This document shows positions 43,853 through 50,967 of a stretch of DNA of 53,198 nt, one piece after another. The notes beneath the pieces were generated by a model that was given only the letters and a program-made list of their open reading frames with translations, did no database searches and had not been told where the DNA came from. Within the stretch, counting starts at the first letter, position 1. Each line of letters begins with the position of its first letter. The stretch is taken from NCBI GenBank assembly GCA_035403085.1, contig DAONEM010000014.1:1-53198 (forward strand), read 5' to 3'. The stretch is from JAMOAD01 sp023621955. Its GTDB lineage: Bacteria > Acidobacteriota > Aminicenantia > JAMOAD01. The translations under genes and the position numbers were made by a program.

Positions 43853-44710
43853 TCATAAGACGACCCTTCCCACCCGATGGGCGTGACAGTTGATATTCAC
43901 CGCCGCCGGAAGTGTCGCCATGTGGCATGGTGCCGCTTCGACGTGAACGGCCAGGGAGGTTGTCTCCCCTCCCAAACCTTGAGGACCGATACCGGTCCCG
44001 TTGATCTTTTTCAAGAGGCGCTCCTCCATGCCCCCATAGAAGGGGTCAAGGTTGGCAGCCTCCAGGGGAGTTCTGAGCAGGGCCCTCTTGGCGAGCCAAG
44101 AGACTGTATCGAAGTTCCCTCCCAGTCCGACCCCAACCACCGTGGGGGGACAGGGGTTGGAACCGGCTTGAACAACGGTCTCGACGATCCAAGCCTCGAT
44201 CTCTTCGGCGGAGCAGGCCGGCGTGAACATCTTCAAACGGCTCATGTTCTCCGCCCCCCCTCCTTTGGCAATGAAGGAGATGGTGAGAGAATCCCCCGGG
44301 AGAAACTCCCAGTGGACGAAGGCGGGGGAGTTGTCCCCGGTGTTCTTCCTTCTAAGAGGATCCATAACCATGGATGTTCGGAAGGAAGATTCCCTGTAGG
44401 CATCCCTCATGGCCCTCTGAAGGGTCTCCTCGAGACCCTTTGTCCCGTTGTCCCTCTCGAAGAGGAGGTCGTCTCCCAGAAGCACAAAGAAGACGGCCAT
44501 CCCCGTGTCCTGGCAGAGGGGGATTCTCTCCCTTGAGGCGACACGGGCATTCTCCAGCAGCGAAGCGAGGGTGTTTTCGGCCCAAGGGCAAGGCTCTCCT
44601 CCCCGCCGTTTCTCCAAACCGTCGAGAAGGTCCGCGGAGAGGTCGACACAGCACCTTTCCACCAAAGACTTCACCTGCGATTCAACGAGAGAGAGGGAGA
44701 GACGCCTCAA
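43853..44710 (-). CDS. Class I fumarate hydratase / tartrate dehydratase alpha subunit
   Basis: This is the alpha subunit of a two-part, Fe-S class I fumarase. The 285-aa protein has the cluster region IPLCQDTGMAVFF, GGGAEN and NPCPPTVVGVGLGGNFD with conserved Cys residues. The frame extends to 44791, but TTG 44710, with GGAGG upstream, gives a protein whose first 24 residues align with known alpha subunits without gaps. The TTG overlaps the stop of a 16-codon mini-ORF (TTGA). The beta subunit gene is not adjacent or in the window. Confidence 0.88.
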   Translation of the reverse strand: MRRLSLSLVESQVKSLVERCCVDLSADLLDGLEKRRGGEPCPWAENTLASLLENARVASRERIPLCQDTGMAVFFVLLGDDLLFERDNGTKGLEETLQRAMRDAYRESSFRTSMVMDPLRRKNTGDNSPAFVHWEFLPGDSLTISFIAKGGGAENMSRLKMFTPACSAEEIEAWIVETVVQAGSNPCPPTVVGVGLGGNFDTVSWLAKRALLRTPLEAANLDPFYGGMEERLLKKINGTGIGPQGLGGETTSLAVHVEAAPCHMATLPAAVNINCHAHRVGRVVL

Positions 44711-44757
44711 AAACGCCTCCGAAAAAGAGCCGTTGTTTGGCCTCTTTTTGTGTTCAT
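44707..44757 (-). CDS. 16-aa leaderless upstream ORF coupled to fumarase alpha
   Basis: Reading ATG 44757 to TGA 44709-44707 gives a 16-residue basic peptide with four Arg. The promoter -10 ends 5 bases before the ATG, so translation would start at the transcript end. The ribosome site for fumarase (GGAGG) lies inside it, and its stop overlaps the TTG start. A role as a translational coupler or attenuator is inference. Confidence 0.45.
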   Translation of the reverse strand: MNTKRGQTTALFRRRF

Positions 44758-44762
44758 TGGAG

Positions 44763-44791
44763 ATTTTATCAGAATTCCAAAAGAAGGGCAA
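44763..44791 (-). promoter_or_regulatory. Promoter of the fumarase-PFOR-kinase operon
   Basis: On the minus strand TTGCCC (44791-44786), 17 bases and TAAAAT (44768-44763). The predicted +1 is at 44757-44756, on the mini-ORF start. Confidence 0.65.
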
Positions 44792-44818
44792 GGTGGGGAA
44801 AGCAAGCCTCCCGGAGGA

Positions 44819-44894
44819 GAGTTGCGCAACTCCTTCTCAGCCCTGAGAAACCGACACTTAGACGTGCTGGTCAACCGGAATCGTTCTGTTGACC
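44819..44894. promoter_or_regulatory. Three inverted repeats in a divergent promoter region
   Basis: GAGTTGC-GCAACTC is a perfect 14-bp palindrome (44819-44832). TTCTCAG-CC-CTGAGAA is a perfect 7-bp repeat (44834-44849). GGTCAAC (44869-44875) and GTTGACC (44888-44894) pair across 12 bases and include the -35 of the plus-strand promoter. They lie between two promoters and outside both predicted transcripts, as operators would. Confidence 0.55.
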
Positions 44895-44917
44895 GCGAGC
44901 CCTCTTTCCGTTATCAT
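44889..44917 (+). promoter_or_regulatory. Promoter of the DUF6677-like mini-operon
   Basis: TTGACC (44889-44894), 17 bases and TATCAT (44912-44917), then 6 bases to ATG 44924. The predicted +1 is the A of the ATG. Confidence 0.65.
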
Positions 44918-44923
44918 AAGAGC

Positions 44924-45292
44924 ATGAAAGGAAAAGCGGTGTTTGTCTTTCTCGCCGGATGGATGATCCCCGGCTGTGGCCACCTCCTTGAGAAAAAGTA
45001 TATCCGGGCCGCCCTCTTCTTCACCTCCATAACGGTGATGTTCACCGTAGGTCTCCTCCTGCAGGGCCGTTTCTACGAAGTCAACGAGGGCAACCCCCTC
45101 GCCTTCCTGGCCTTCGTCGGCAACCTCGGCAACGGACTCCTCTACCTGGCGGCTAAGCTCTTCGGATGGACCCGCACGGACTTCGCCTCCATAACCTACG
45201 AGTACGGAACCGCCTACATGATCACCTCGGGGCTCCTCAACTTCCTGATCGCCCTGAACGGATACGATATCTGCCGGGGGAGGAAAAAGTGA
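44924..45292 (+). CDS. Small membrane protein (DUF6677-like)
   Basis: The 122-aa protein has about three to four hydrophobic segments and begins with an AGWMIPGCGHLLEKKYIRAALFF-type motif (split here for length: AGWMIPGCGHLL, then KYIRAALFF). This resembles DUF6677 proteins. Function is unknown. It starts leaderless, and its TGA overlaps the GTG start of a 58-aa membrane protein. Confidence 0.65.
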   Translation: MKGKAVFVFLAGWMIPGCGHLLEKKYIRAALFFTSITVMFTVGLLLQGRFYEVNEGNPLAFLAFVGNLGNGLLYLAAKLFGWTRTDFASITYEYGTAYMITSGLLNFLIALNGYDICRGRKK

Positions 45293-45465
45293 TCTTCCAC
45301 AGCCACTTCTTCTCCATGGTCTTCTTCGCCCTCATCGTCTCCATCGTCCTTCCCACCCTCAAGGAGGAGAGCCTCAAGGCGCGCGTTCGGGAGGGGATCG
45401 TCCTCTTTGTAACCCTCGTTTTCGGCGCCGTTCTCGCCGGATGGCTCATGTTCCTTTTCCGGTGA
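45289..45465 (+). CDS. 58-aa two-span membrane protein
   Basis: Starting GTG 45289, overlapping the upstream stop (GTGA), the 58-residue protein has two hydrophobic helices (about 8-22 and 37-57) separated by a charged loop KEESLKARVREG. The overlap on both sides and conserved phase support translation. No family is recognised. Confidence 0.6.
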   Translation: MIFHSHFFSMVFFALIVSIVLPTLKEESLKARVREGIVLFVTLVFGAVLAGWLMFLFR

Positions 45466-45836
45466 AACGCCGTAACCTTTTCGCGCTCCTGACGGTTTTT
45501 TACGCCGCCCTAATCTTCTTCTTTTCCTCCCGTTCCGTCCCTCCCACCCTGGCCCGTTGGCCGGACACACTTCTTCACTTCGGTGAATACGCCCTGCTGG
45601 GGTTCCTCCTTTCGGGGTGGTTGACCGACGGCTTCCGCCGTCCCTTCACTCCGGTTCTTTGGGTGGTGGTCACCATCCTGGGCGGACTCTACGGTGCGGG
45701 CGATGAGTTTCACCAATCCTTCGTTCCCCTCAGGGACGCTTCGCTCAAGGATGTCGCCGTGGACTTTCTCGGTTCCGCCTGTTTCCCCTCCCTCCTGCTT
45801 TTCTCCCCCTTCCGACGCTCCCGAGGCTCCCTCTAG
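45462..45836 (+). CDS. VanZ-like family membrane protein
   Basis: The 124-aa protein matches VanZ-like proteins: FFSSRSVPP near the first span, a membrane-embedded DTLLHFGEYALLGFLLS and GAGDEFHQSFVPLRDASLKDVAVDFLG, the family core. GTG 45462, overlapping the stop of the 58-aa gene, is preferred to ATG 45441. VanZ-like proteins have no settled function in most bacteria. Confidence 0.88.
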   Translation: MKRRNLFALLTVFYAALIFFFSSRSVPPTLARWPDTLLHFGEYALLGFLLSGWLTDGFRRPFTPVLWVVVTILGGLYGAGDEFHQSFVPLRDASLKDVAVDFLGSACFPSLLLFSPFRRSRGSL

Positions 45837-45861
45837 CCTTCAGCCCTTCGCTCCCGAAGGA

Positions 45862-46785
45862 TTAAAACTTAAAGCCCATCAGAAAGAGTAGGACCCGGCT
45901 CTCAAACTTCCCCCCCCCGGTGGAGTCTGAGCCCTTCAGATCCGCCGCCCCCCGGTGGTACCTTCCCTCGATGGTTAGGCTCCAAGAGGGGAAAGAGAGT
46001 TCCAGCCCTCCTCCAAGAACCAACCCGTAGTCGACCCTTTTTGTTTCATCCTTCAAGTTCAAGTTCCCCTTTCCGAGCGCTTCCATGGACCAGTCGAGCT
46101 TCGAGGAGAGGATATAGGCGACCTCTCCTCCCACCAGGAGGAAGGGTTCGGCCTCCCCTCTGGCCAACCTCAGCTTAAGGAGAAGGGGGAGGGAGATCTC
46201 CTCGTTCTTCAGTGTGAGGGATGCCGCCCCGTAGCCGTCGATCCTACCCACATAGCGTCCCCCCTTCTGGAGGTAGAGGAGGTCCAGCTCATATCCCAGA
46301 GTGCCTCGGCTCTGGAAGCCTATTCCCCCGGCAAAACCCCGACGGTTCCTCTTTCCCTCCTCCCTGTCCATTCCCAAGGCGTCCATTCCATCAAAGGCGA
46401 CCCTTCCGAGGGCTACCCCTGCAAAGAATTTCACCCCTCCTCTGGAACGCGCCCCTGTCGGAACAAAGGGAGATCGACCATGGTCCCCTGCCCTCTCGAT
46501 GATGGGGTTTCGTCCTCGCTCCTCGCCCTCTTGCACGAACAGGGAGTGGATGAAACCGACTGCTCTCCCTTCGGGAACTCTGACCCTGTACCACTCGCCC
46601 TCACGCCCAAGAAGTTCAAGAACGTCGCCTTCGCAGAGGGTTACCAAGACCTGGGCCCTCGCATCAGCCTCCACATGGACGCTCCCACGGGGGGCACTCA
46701 CCCTCACCCACTCCTTCGCCCACAAGGCACCGGCGAAGATCAACAATGAGACGACGAAGCACCCAAGCCTTCTGATTCCTCTCAT
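45862..46785 (-). CDS. SH3-domain plus outer-membrane beta-barrel protein
   Basis: The 307-aa protein has a signal peptide (about 1-23, ending ALWA), a bacterial SH3-like domain (about 24-85, VHVEADARAQVLVTL, GEWYRVRVPEG) and a beta-rich domain from about 115. The barrel has alternating strands ending in a terminal Phe (LLFLMGFKF), the usual outer-membrane signal. It likely binds peptidoglycan and sits in the outer membrane. GAGGAGG lies 6 bases before ATG 46785. Confidence 0.72.
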   Translation of the reverse strand: MRGIRRLGCFVVSLLIFAGALWAKEWVRVSAPRGSVHVEADARAQVLVTLCEGDVLELLGREGEWYRVRVPEGRAVGFIHSLFVQEGEERGRNPIIERAGDHGRSPFVPTGARSRGGVKFFAGVALGRVAFDGMDALGMDREEGKRNRRGFAGGIGFQSRGTLGYELDLLYLQKGGRYVGRIDGYGAASLTLKNEEISLPLLLKLRLARGEAEPFLLVGGEVAYILSSKLDWSMEALGKGNLNLKDETKRVDYGLVLGGGLELSFPSWSLTIEGRYHRGAADLKGSDSTGGGKFESRVLLFLMGFKF

Positions 46786-46808
46786 AACAGCCTCCTCAAA
46801 GGTTTCTC

Positions 46809-46848
46809 CTTATACCAAACTCTCGAGAGGGGTGTCAAACCCGAGAGT
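46809..46848 (-). promoter_or_regulatory. Promoter of the SH3/barrel gene with embedded operator-like repeat
   Basis: On the minus strand TTGACA (46838-46833), 18 bases and TATAAG (46814-46809). The spacer holds the palindrome CTCTCGAGAG (46820-46829), and ACTCTCG (46819-46825) pairs with CGAGAGT (46842-46848) across the -35. Confidence 0.55.
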
Positions 46849-46855
46849 GTCGCAC

Positions 46856-46884
46856 TTGCCCCTTTCCCTTCCCTCCTGTAAAAT
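46856..46884 (+). promoter_or_regulatory. Promoter of yitT-family gene (leaderless)
   Basis: TTGCCC (46856-46861), 17 bases and TAAAAT (46879-46884), then 6 bases to ATG 46891. The predicted +1 equals the start codon. Confidence 0.6.
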
Positions 46885-46890
46885 AAGGGT

Positions 46891-47763
46891 ATGACTACAT
46901 TCTCCCTGAAAGGTGAAACACGAAACTTCTGCTTCATTACAGTAGGCGCCCTCATCATGGCCCTCAGCTACGCCCTCTTCCTCATTCCCCTCCACATCGT
47001 CCCCGGCGGGGTATCCGGCATCTCGATCATCATCAACTATGTCTCGCCCAAGATTCCCGTCGGCGTTCTCTCCATACTTCTTGACCTTCCCATCTTCTAT
47101 ATGGGTGTTAAAAAACTTGGGAAGAACTACGGCGCGAAGACCATTCTGGGAATGTTCCTTACCTACCTTTCCATCGACTTTCTCTACGAAATCGTTGGCT
47201 TGAAAACCATAAAGGTGACCGATAACATCCTTCTTGGCTCCATCTACGGCGGGGTTCTCCTGGGAATCGGCCTGGGGCTCATCTTCAAAGGCGGAGCCAG
47301 CACCGGCGGCACGGACACCATCGGCTGGATCATCAACAAGTACACCGGTTGGAGCGTCGGCATCGCCATCCTCATGGTCGACTCCTTCGTCATCTTCGGC
47401 GGCGGCATCGTCTACCACAGCCTTGAGGCGCCCCTCATCGGGTTTCTCAACCTCTTCCTCTCGACAAAGGTGATCGACTTCGTCCTCGAGGGAATGGACT
47501 ACGCCAAGATGGCCATCATCATCTCTGAGAAACAAGAGCCGATCCGGGATTTCATCCTCAAGGACCTCGACAGGAGCGGAACCGTCTTCTTCGGTGAAAC
47601 CCTTTACAAAGGCTCTCCGGCCAAGACGATCATGACCGTCGTCTCCCGCAGGGAGTTTCAGATTCTCCAGCAAGAGGTGCGCAAGATCGACCCCAAGGCC
47701 TTCGTCGTGATCTCCAACGTCTACGAAGTCCTAGGAGAGGGGTTCAGAACCAGGAACTACTGA
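46891..47763 (+). CDS. YitT family membrane protein
   Basis: The 290-aa protein has about five membrane spans with IVPGGVSGISIIINY and GLGLIFKGGASTGGTDTIG (YitT repeat features) and a C-terminal DUF2179 domain (about 205-285, KTIMTVVSRREFQIL, DPKAFVVISNVYEVLGEGF). Function is unsettled in the family. It overlaps the convergent glycerate kinase stop by 7 bases. Confidence 0.93.
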   Translation: MTTFSLKGETRNFCFITVGALIMALSYALFLIPLHIVPGGVSGISIIINYVSPKIPVGVLSILLDLPIFYMGVKKLGKNYGAKTILGMFLTYLSIDFLYEIVGLKTIKVTDNILLGSIYGGVLLGIGLGLIFKGGASTGGTDTIGWIINKYTGWSVGIAILMVDSFVIFGGGIVYHSLEAPLIGFLNLFLSTKVIDFVLEGMDYAKMAIIISEKQEPIRDFILKDLDRSGTVFFGETLYKGSPAKTIMTVVSRREFQILQQEVRKIDPKAFVVISNVYEVLGEGFRTRNY

Positions 47764-49067
47764 TCCCTCCGGACCCAGAAGAAACGAAGATCCCGAACGT
47801 TTGTCCCGGTCGGGCCCGTGGTCAAACCGCACCCCCCTTCGACAAAGAAGGCGTGGGAATCGTTCTCGTCCAGTAGGGCCCGAGGATTCGCCCCCCTCTC
47901 TTTGGCCCTCCTCCAACCGGCTTCGTCGAGGATTCCCCCGGCGAAGGAGGAGGTTCCATCCCTCCCGTCGGTTCCGGCGCTCAGAAAGGTCCAGCTTCCG
48001 GAAAAGCCCTCCATCTCCATGGCCATGGAGAGGAGCAGCTCCAGGTTTCGTCCCCCTTTGCCACGGCCCTTCACGGTCACCGTCGTCTCGCCTCCAGCCA
48101 GAGCCAGAACAGTTCCGCTTGAGTGGTTCGCCAGATCCTTCACCCTCTGCGCGTAGAGTCTTCCCACCTCCCGAGCCTCCCCTCCATCGTCGGCGGAGAG
48201 GGTTTCAGGGTCGAACCCCTCCCGGCGGAAGAGGAGTTCTGCCCGAGAGAGGGCTGTAGAGGTATCGGCCAGGACCATCCCCCTCTGGCGGCTCATCTCG
48301 AGGGAGCCCTCTTTCGGAGTCTCCTCCCGTAAACCTTCGAGCCCTTGTCGGATGTACCGGGCCACTCCCGGAGGAACCCTCTCCCAGAGGTCCCTTCTCC
48401 TGAGGATTCTCTCCAGGTCGAAGAAAGTAGTCCCATCGGGGACTCCGGGACCGGAACCGATGTCCTCAAGCCTGCCCCCGGAGACATCGGAAAGGGCCAG
48501 CGTCAAAGTGGAGGCCGGATAGACCGCCTTGGCCAGGCGGCCGCCCTTGATAGACGAGAGGTGGCGGCGGAGGGTGTTAAGCTCCCCGATAGAGGCGCCG
48601 CTCCTCATGAGAGCCTCTACGGCTCCGACCTTCTCCTCCAGGGTGATCCCCTCCGCGGGGAGAACGGCCAGGGCGGAAGCCCCCCCGCTCATCAAGAGCA
48701 GGAGAAGGTCATCCCGCTCCACCCTCTCCCGGACCCATCGAAAGAGTTCAAGGCCTGCCTTCAGGCTCGACCCATCCGGGAGGGGATGGTTGCCCCGGCA
48801 AACCCGCCATCTCGGCGATAGAGCCTCGGCGCGGGGATCATCCTTCAAGACCACGGCACAGCCTTCGTTGAAGGAATCCGGGTAGAGGCTCTCCCAAGCC
48901 AAAGCCATCTCGGAGGCCCCCTTTCCCCAGGCCAGAGGATGAACCCTCCCTCCCACAAAGAGGGGAAGGACACTCCGAAGATCTTCTCCCAGGAGGTTTC
49001 GAAAGAGCTCTTTCGGTGAGAGAGCCTCGAGGGACTCCAGAAAGACTCGACGGAAGAGTTCCTTCAT
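47757..49067 (-). CDS. Glycerate 2-kinase, MOFRL family (GckA/TtuD-like)
   Basis: The 436-aa protein phosphorylates glycerate in members of the family (2-phosphoglycerate product). It has GKGASEMALAWE, GNHPLPDGSS, MSGGASAL and LSDVSGGRLEDIGSGPG. The C-terminal MOFRL region has GGRNLELLLSMA and SAGTDGRDGTSSFAGG. ATG 49067 overlaps the dcd stop (ATGA); the frame upstream to 49247 is inside dcd. Confidence 0.9.
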   Translation of the reverse strand: MKELFRRVFLESLEALSPKELFRNLLGEDLRSVLPLFVGGRVHPLAWGKGASEMALAWESLYPDSFNEGCAVVLKDDPRAEALSPRWRVCRGNHPLPDGSSLKAGLELFRWVRERVERDDLLLLLMSGGASALAVLPAEGITLEEKVGAVEALMRSGASIGELNTLRRHLSSIKGGRLAKAVYPASTLTLALSDVSGGRLEDIGSGPGVPDGTTFFDLERILRRRDLWERVPPGVARYIRQGLEGLREETPKEGSLEMSRQRGMVLADTSTALSRAELLFRREGFDPETLSADDGGEAREVGRLYAQRVKDLANHSSGTVLALAGGETTVTVKGRGKGGRNLELLLSMAMEMEGFSGSWTFLSAGTDGRDGTSSFAGGILDEAGWRRAKERGANPRALLDENDSHAFFVEGGCGLTTGPTGTNVRDLRFFWVRRDQ

Positions 49068-49621
49068 TCCACCTTCGAAGGGGTGATCACCTTCTGGTTC
49101 TGGTATTTCCCCTTCTTGTCCCTGTAGGAACGCTCGCAAAGATCGCTTGCCTCCAAGAAGACCAGTTGCCCGATCCCTTCGTTCGCATAGAGTCTGAGGG
49201 GGTAAGGGGAGAGGTTGGCCAGGGAGAGCGTCAGGTGTCCTTCCCATTCAGGTTCCAGAGGCGTGACGTTCACGAGAAGCCCCGATCGAGCCAGCGTACT
49301 CTTGCCGAAGCCCAGAACCAAGACTTCCCTAGGGATTCGGAAATACTCCAGGCTCCTGGCCAGGAGGAAGGAGCGGGGGGCCAGCAGGAGGCTCTCCGCC
49401 CCTTTCACCTCCTGGAAGAGATCGGCGGGAACGGCCTTCGGGTCCAAGGGACCCTGAAAGTCCGCCCTGGGGACCATGAAACTATCGGCCAACCGGTAGT
49501 CGTAGCCGTAGGCGGAGAGGCCGAAAGAGATGACCGGGCCCAGCGAGGACTCGGCGAAGGGCTCGATCATGCCCCTCTTAAGAGAGAGTTCTCGGATTTT
49601 TCTATCCGAAAGAGGTGCCAT
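49064..49621 (-). CDS. dcd: dCTP deaminase
   Basis: The enzyme deaminates dCTP to dUTP for thymidylate synthesis. The 185-aa protein has SAYGYDYRLAD, the substrate loop GKSTLARSGLLVNVTPLEPE with the conserved Ser and Arg, and YANEGIGQLVFLEA at the C-terminus. AAGGAG lies 6 bases before ATG 49621. It precedes glycerate kinase and follows the barrel gene by 19 bases. Confidence 0.94.
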   Translation of the reverse strand: MAPLSDRKIRELSLKRGMIEPFAESSLGPVISFGLSAYGYDYRLADSFMVPRADFQGPLDPKAVPADLFQEVKGAESLLLAPRSFLLARSLEYFRIPREVLVLGFGKSTLARSGLLVNVTPLEPEWEGHLTLSLANLSPYPLRLYANEGIGQLVFLEASDLCERSYRDKKGKYQNQKVITPSKVE

Positions 49622-49640
49622 AGTAGACTCCTTGAAGGGT

Positions 49641-50783
49641 TTAGAGGGAGAAGCCCAAAGAAACGGTCATCAGATGACCGGTATACTTGTGTTCCCCTTC
49701 CGAAGCCTCCAGAGGGTAGAGAGCCTTCCCCCAGAGGTAACGGTAATCGAGAGAGAGCCGGAGCGGGCCCAGGGAGAGAACGCCCTCCCCGCCCAGTGTC
49801 GAGAAACGGGGCGCCGAGCCTTTGGTATCCAGGACGAAGTACTTCTCCCGGGAGTAGAAGAGGGAGCACTCCTTGAGGAGAGAATTTTCGGGAACATAAC
49901 GGTAGCCGTAGGTTGTCCTGTGGACTTTGGCGTTGTCGATCCCCCGGTAGGAGGAGCCGTCTTCAAAAGAGGGAACCTTACGGGAGAATCGGTGTTCCCC
50001 GAAGAAGACGCCACGGCCCCACTGAAGCTCCGCCCCCAAAGAGACCGGGAGACGGTAGGAGAGCGTCCCCTCCGTCTCTCTCTCTTCCCCCCCTTGAACG
50101 GACGAGAGAGAGGTGTATTTCCCTTTCAAAACCTTGGGGAAGATCGCCTTCAGCGTCACCGAGGAGAGCGGGGTAAACTCGATCCCCACATACCCAAAGC
50201 TTCCCTTGTACTCTTCTCGAAAGAGAGAGGCTCCGTCTTGCAGGGCTTCTCCTTGGCTCCCCACGGAATAAAGGGAGAGAGAGTTCTCTCCGAAGAGTCT
50301 TCCGTAGCCCAGGGAGAGTGTCAGGGAGGAACCGATGGGGTAGTAGAGGTGAAGACGCCAAAAACCGCTCCCTTCATCGGCCTTGCTCGCCCTCTCTGTT
50401 CTTCCGTCGAAGGGGGAACCCACCGCCTTCAGCGAAGTTTCGTAGAGGGGAAGAGCCCGTCCCAGGGTCAACAGGAGCCCCCCCCTTGAGCCTCCCGCCA
50501 GAAGCTCCACCCTCCCAGGCAGGGAACGTTCCCCCTCTCCGCTGTAGGATTCAAGACCCTCCACCGGGCCAAGGGTCGTCGAAAGCTTCTCAACGTCCCA
50601 GGAGAAGCGGAGGTGTATCCCCCCCCTCTCCCCCAGAGTCCGTCGGCTCTTCCCGGTCAGGTCTGTATCGGGAAAGAAAGGAAGAGAGTAGAGTCCATGT
50701 AAATAAATCGGGTCTTTTTGAGAAAAGAGGGGAAGAGAAAAGAAAAAGAAAAGAAAGAGAACCGCGGTCACTCTTTGTCCCAT
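49641..50783 (-). CDS. Probable outer-membrane beta-barrel protein
   Basis: The 380-aa protein has a strongly hydrophobic signal peptide (about 3-20, ending LFSQ) and then alternating strand sequence rich in aromatic, Gly and Ser residues, such as RLHLYYPIGSSLTLSLGYGR. It ends MTVSLGFSL, a barrel-like last strand. No ligand site is recognisable. ATG 50783 is preferred over an earlier in-frame start at 50840, because GGGAGG lies 5 bases upstream and the promoter covers the longer version. Confidence 0.65.
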   Translation of the reverse strand: MGQRVTAVLFLFFFFSLPLFSQKDPIYLHGLYSLPFFPDTDLTGKSRRTLGERGGIHLRFSWDVEKLSTTLGPVEGLESYSGEGERSLPGRVELLAGGSRGGLLLTLGRALPLYETSLKAVGSPFDGRTERASKADEGSGFWRLHLYYPIGSSLTLSLGYGRLFGENSLSLYSVGSQGEALQDGASLFREEYKGSFGYVGIEFTPLSSVTLKAIFPKVLKGKYTSLSSVQGGEERETEGTLSYRLPVSLGAELQWGRGVFFGEHRFSRKVPSFEDGSSYRGIDNAKVHRTTYGYRYVPENSLLKECSLFYSREKYFVLDTKGSAPRFSTLGGEGVLSLGPLRLSLDYRYLWGKALYPLEASEGEHKYTGHLMTVSLGFSL

Positions 50784-50799
50784 TGTTTCCTCCCAGAGA

Positions 50800-50828
50800 A
50801 TCATAGTGGAAAGAGTCTTCTTGGTCAA
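50800..50828 (-). promoter_or_regulatory. Promoter of the second beta-barrel gene
   Basis: On the minus strand TTGACC (50828-50823), 17 bases and TATGAT (50805-50800), 17 bases before ATG 50783. Confidence 0.65.
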
Positions 50829-50901
50829 GGAAATCCCCAAGATTTACTCTGCATAGAAACGGTTCCTCTTCATTCCAAAGCTCTTCTTTTCGTCGTTAAC
50901 G

Positions 50902-50930
50902 TTGACTCTCCCTCAAGTTACGGATAAAAT
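50902..50930 (+). promoter_or_regulatory. Promoter of the subtilase gene
   Basis: TTGACT (50902-50907), 17 bases and TAAAAT (50925-50930). It gives a leader of about 31 bases with an AGGAGG ribosome site before ATG 50968. Confidence 0.65.
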
Positions 50931-50967
50931 TCTTTCTTCCCACAAAATGCAACCGATAGGAGGCTTC

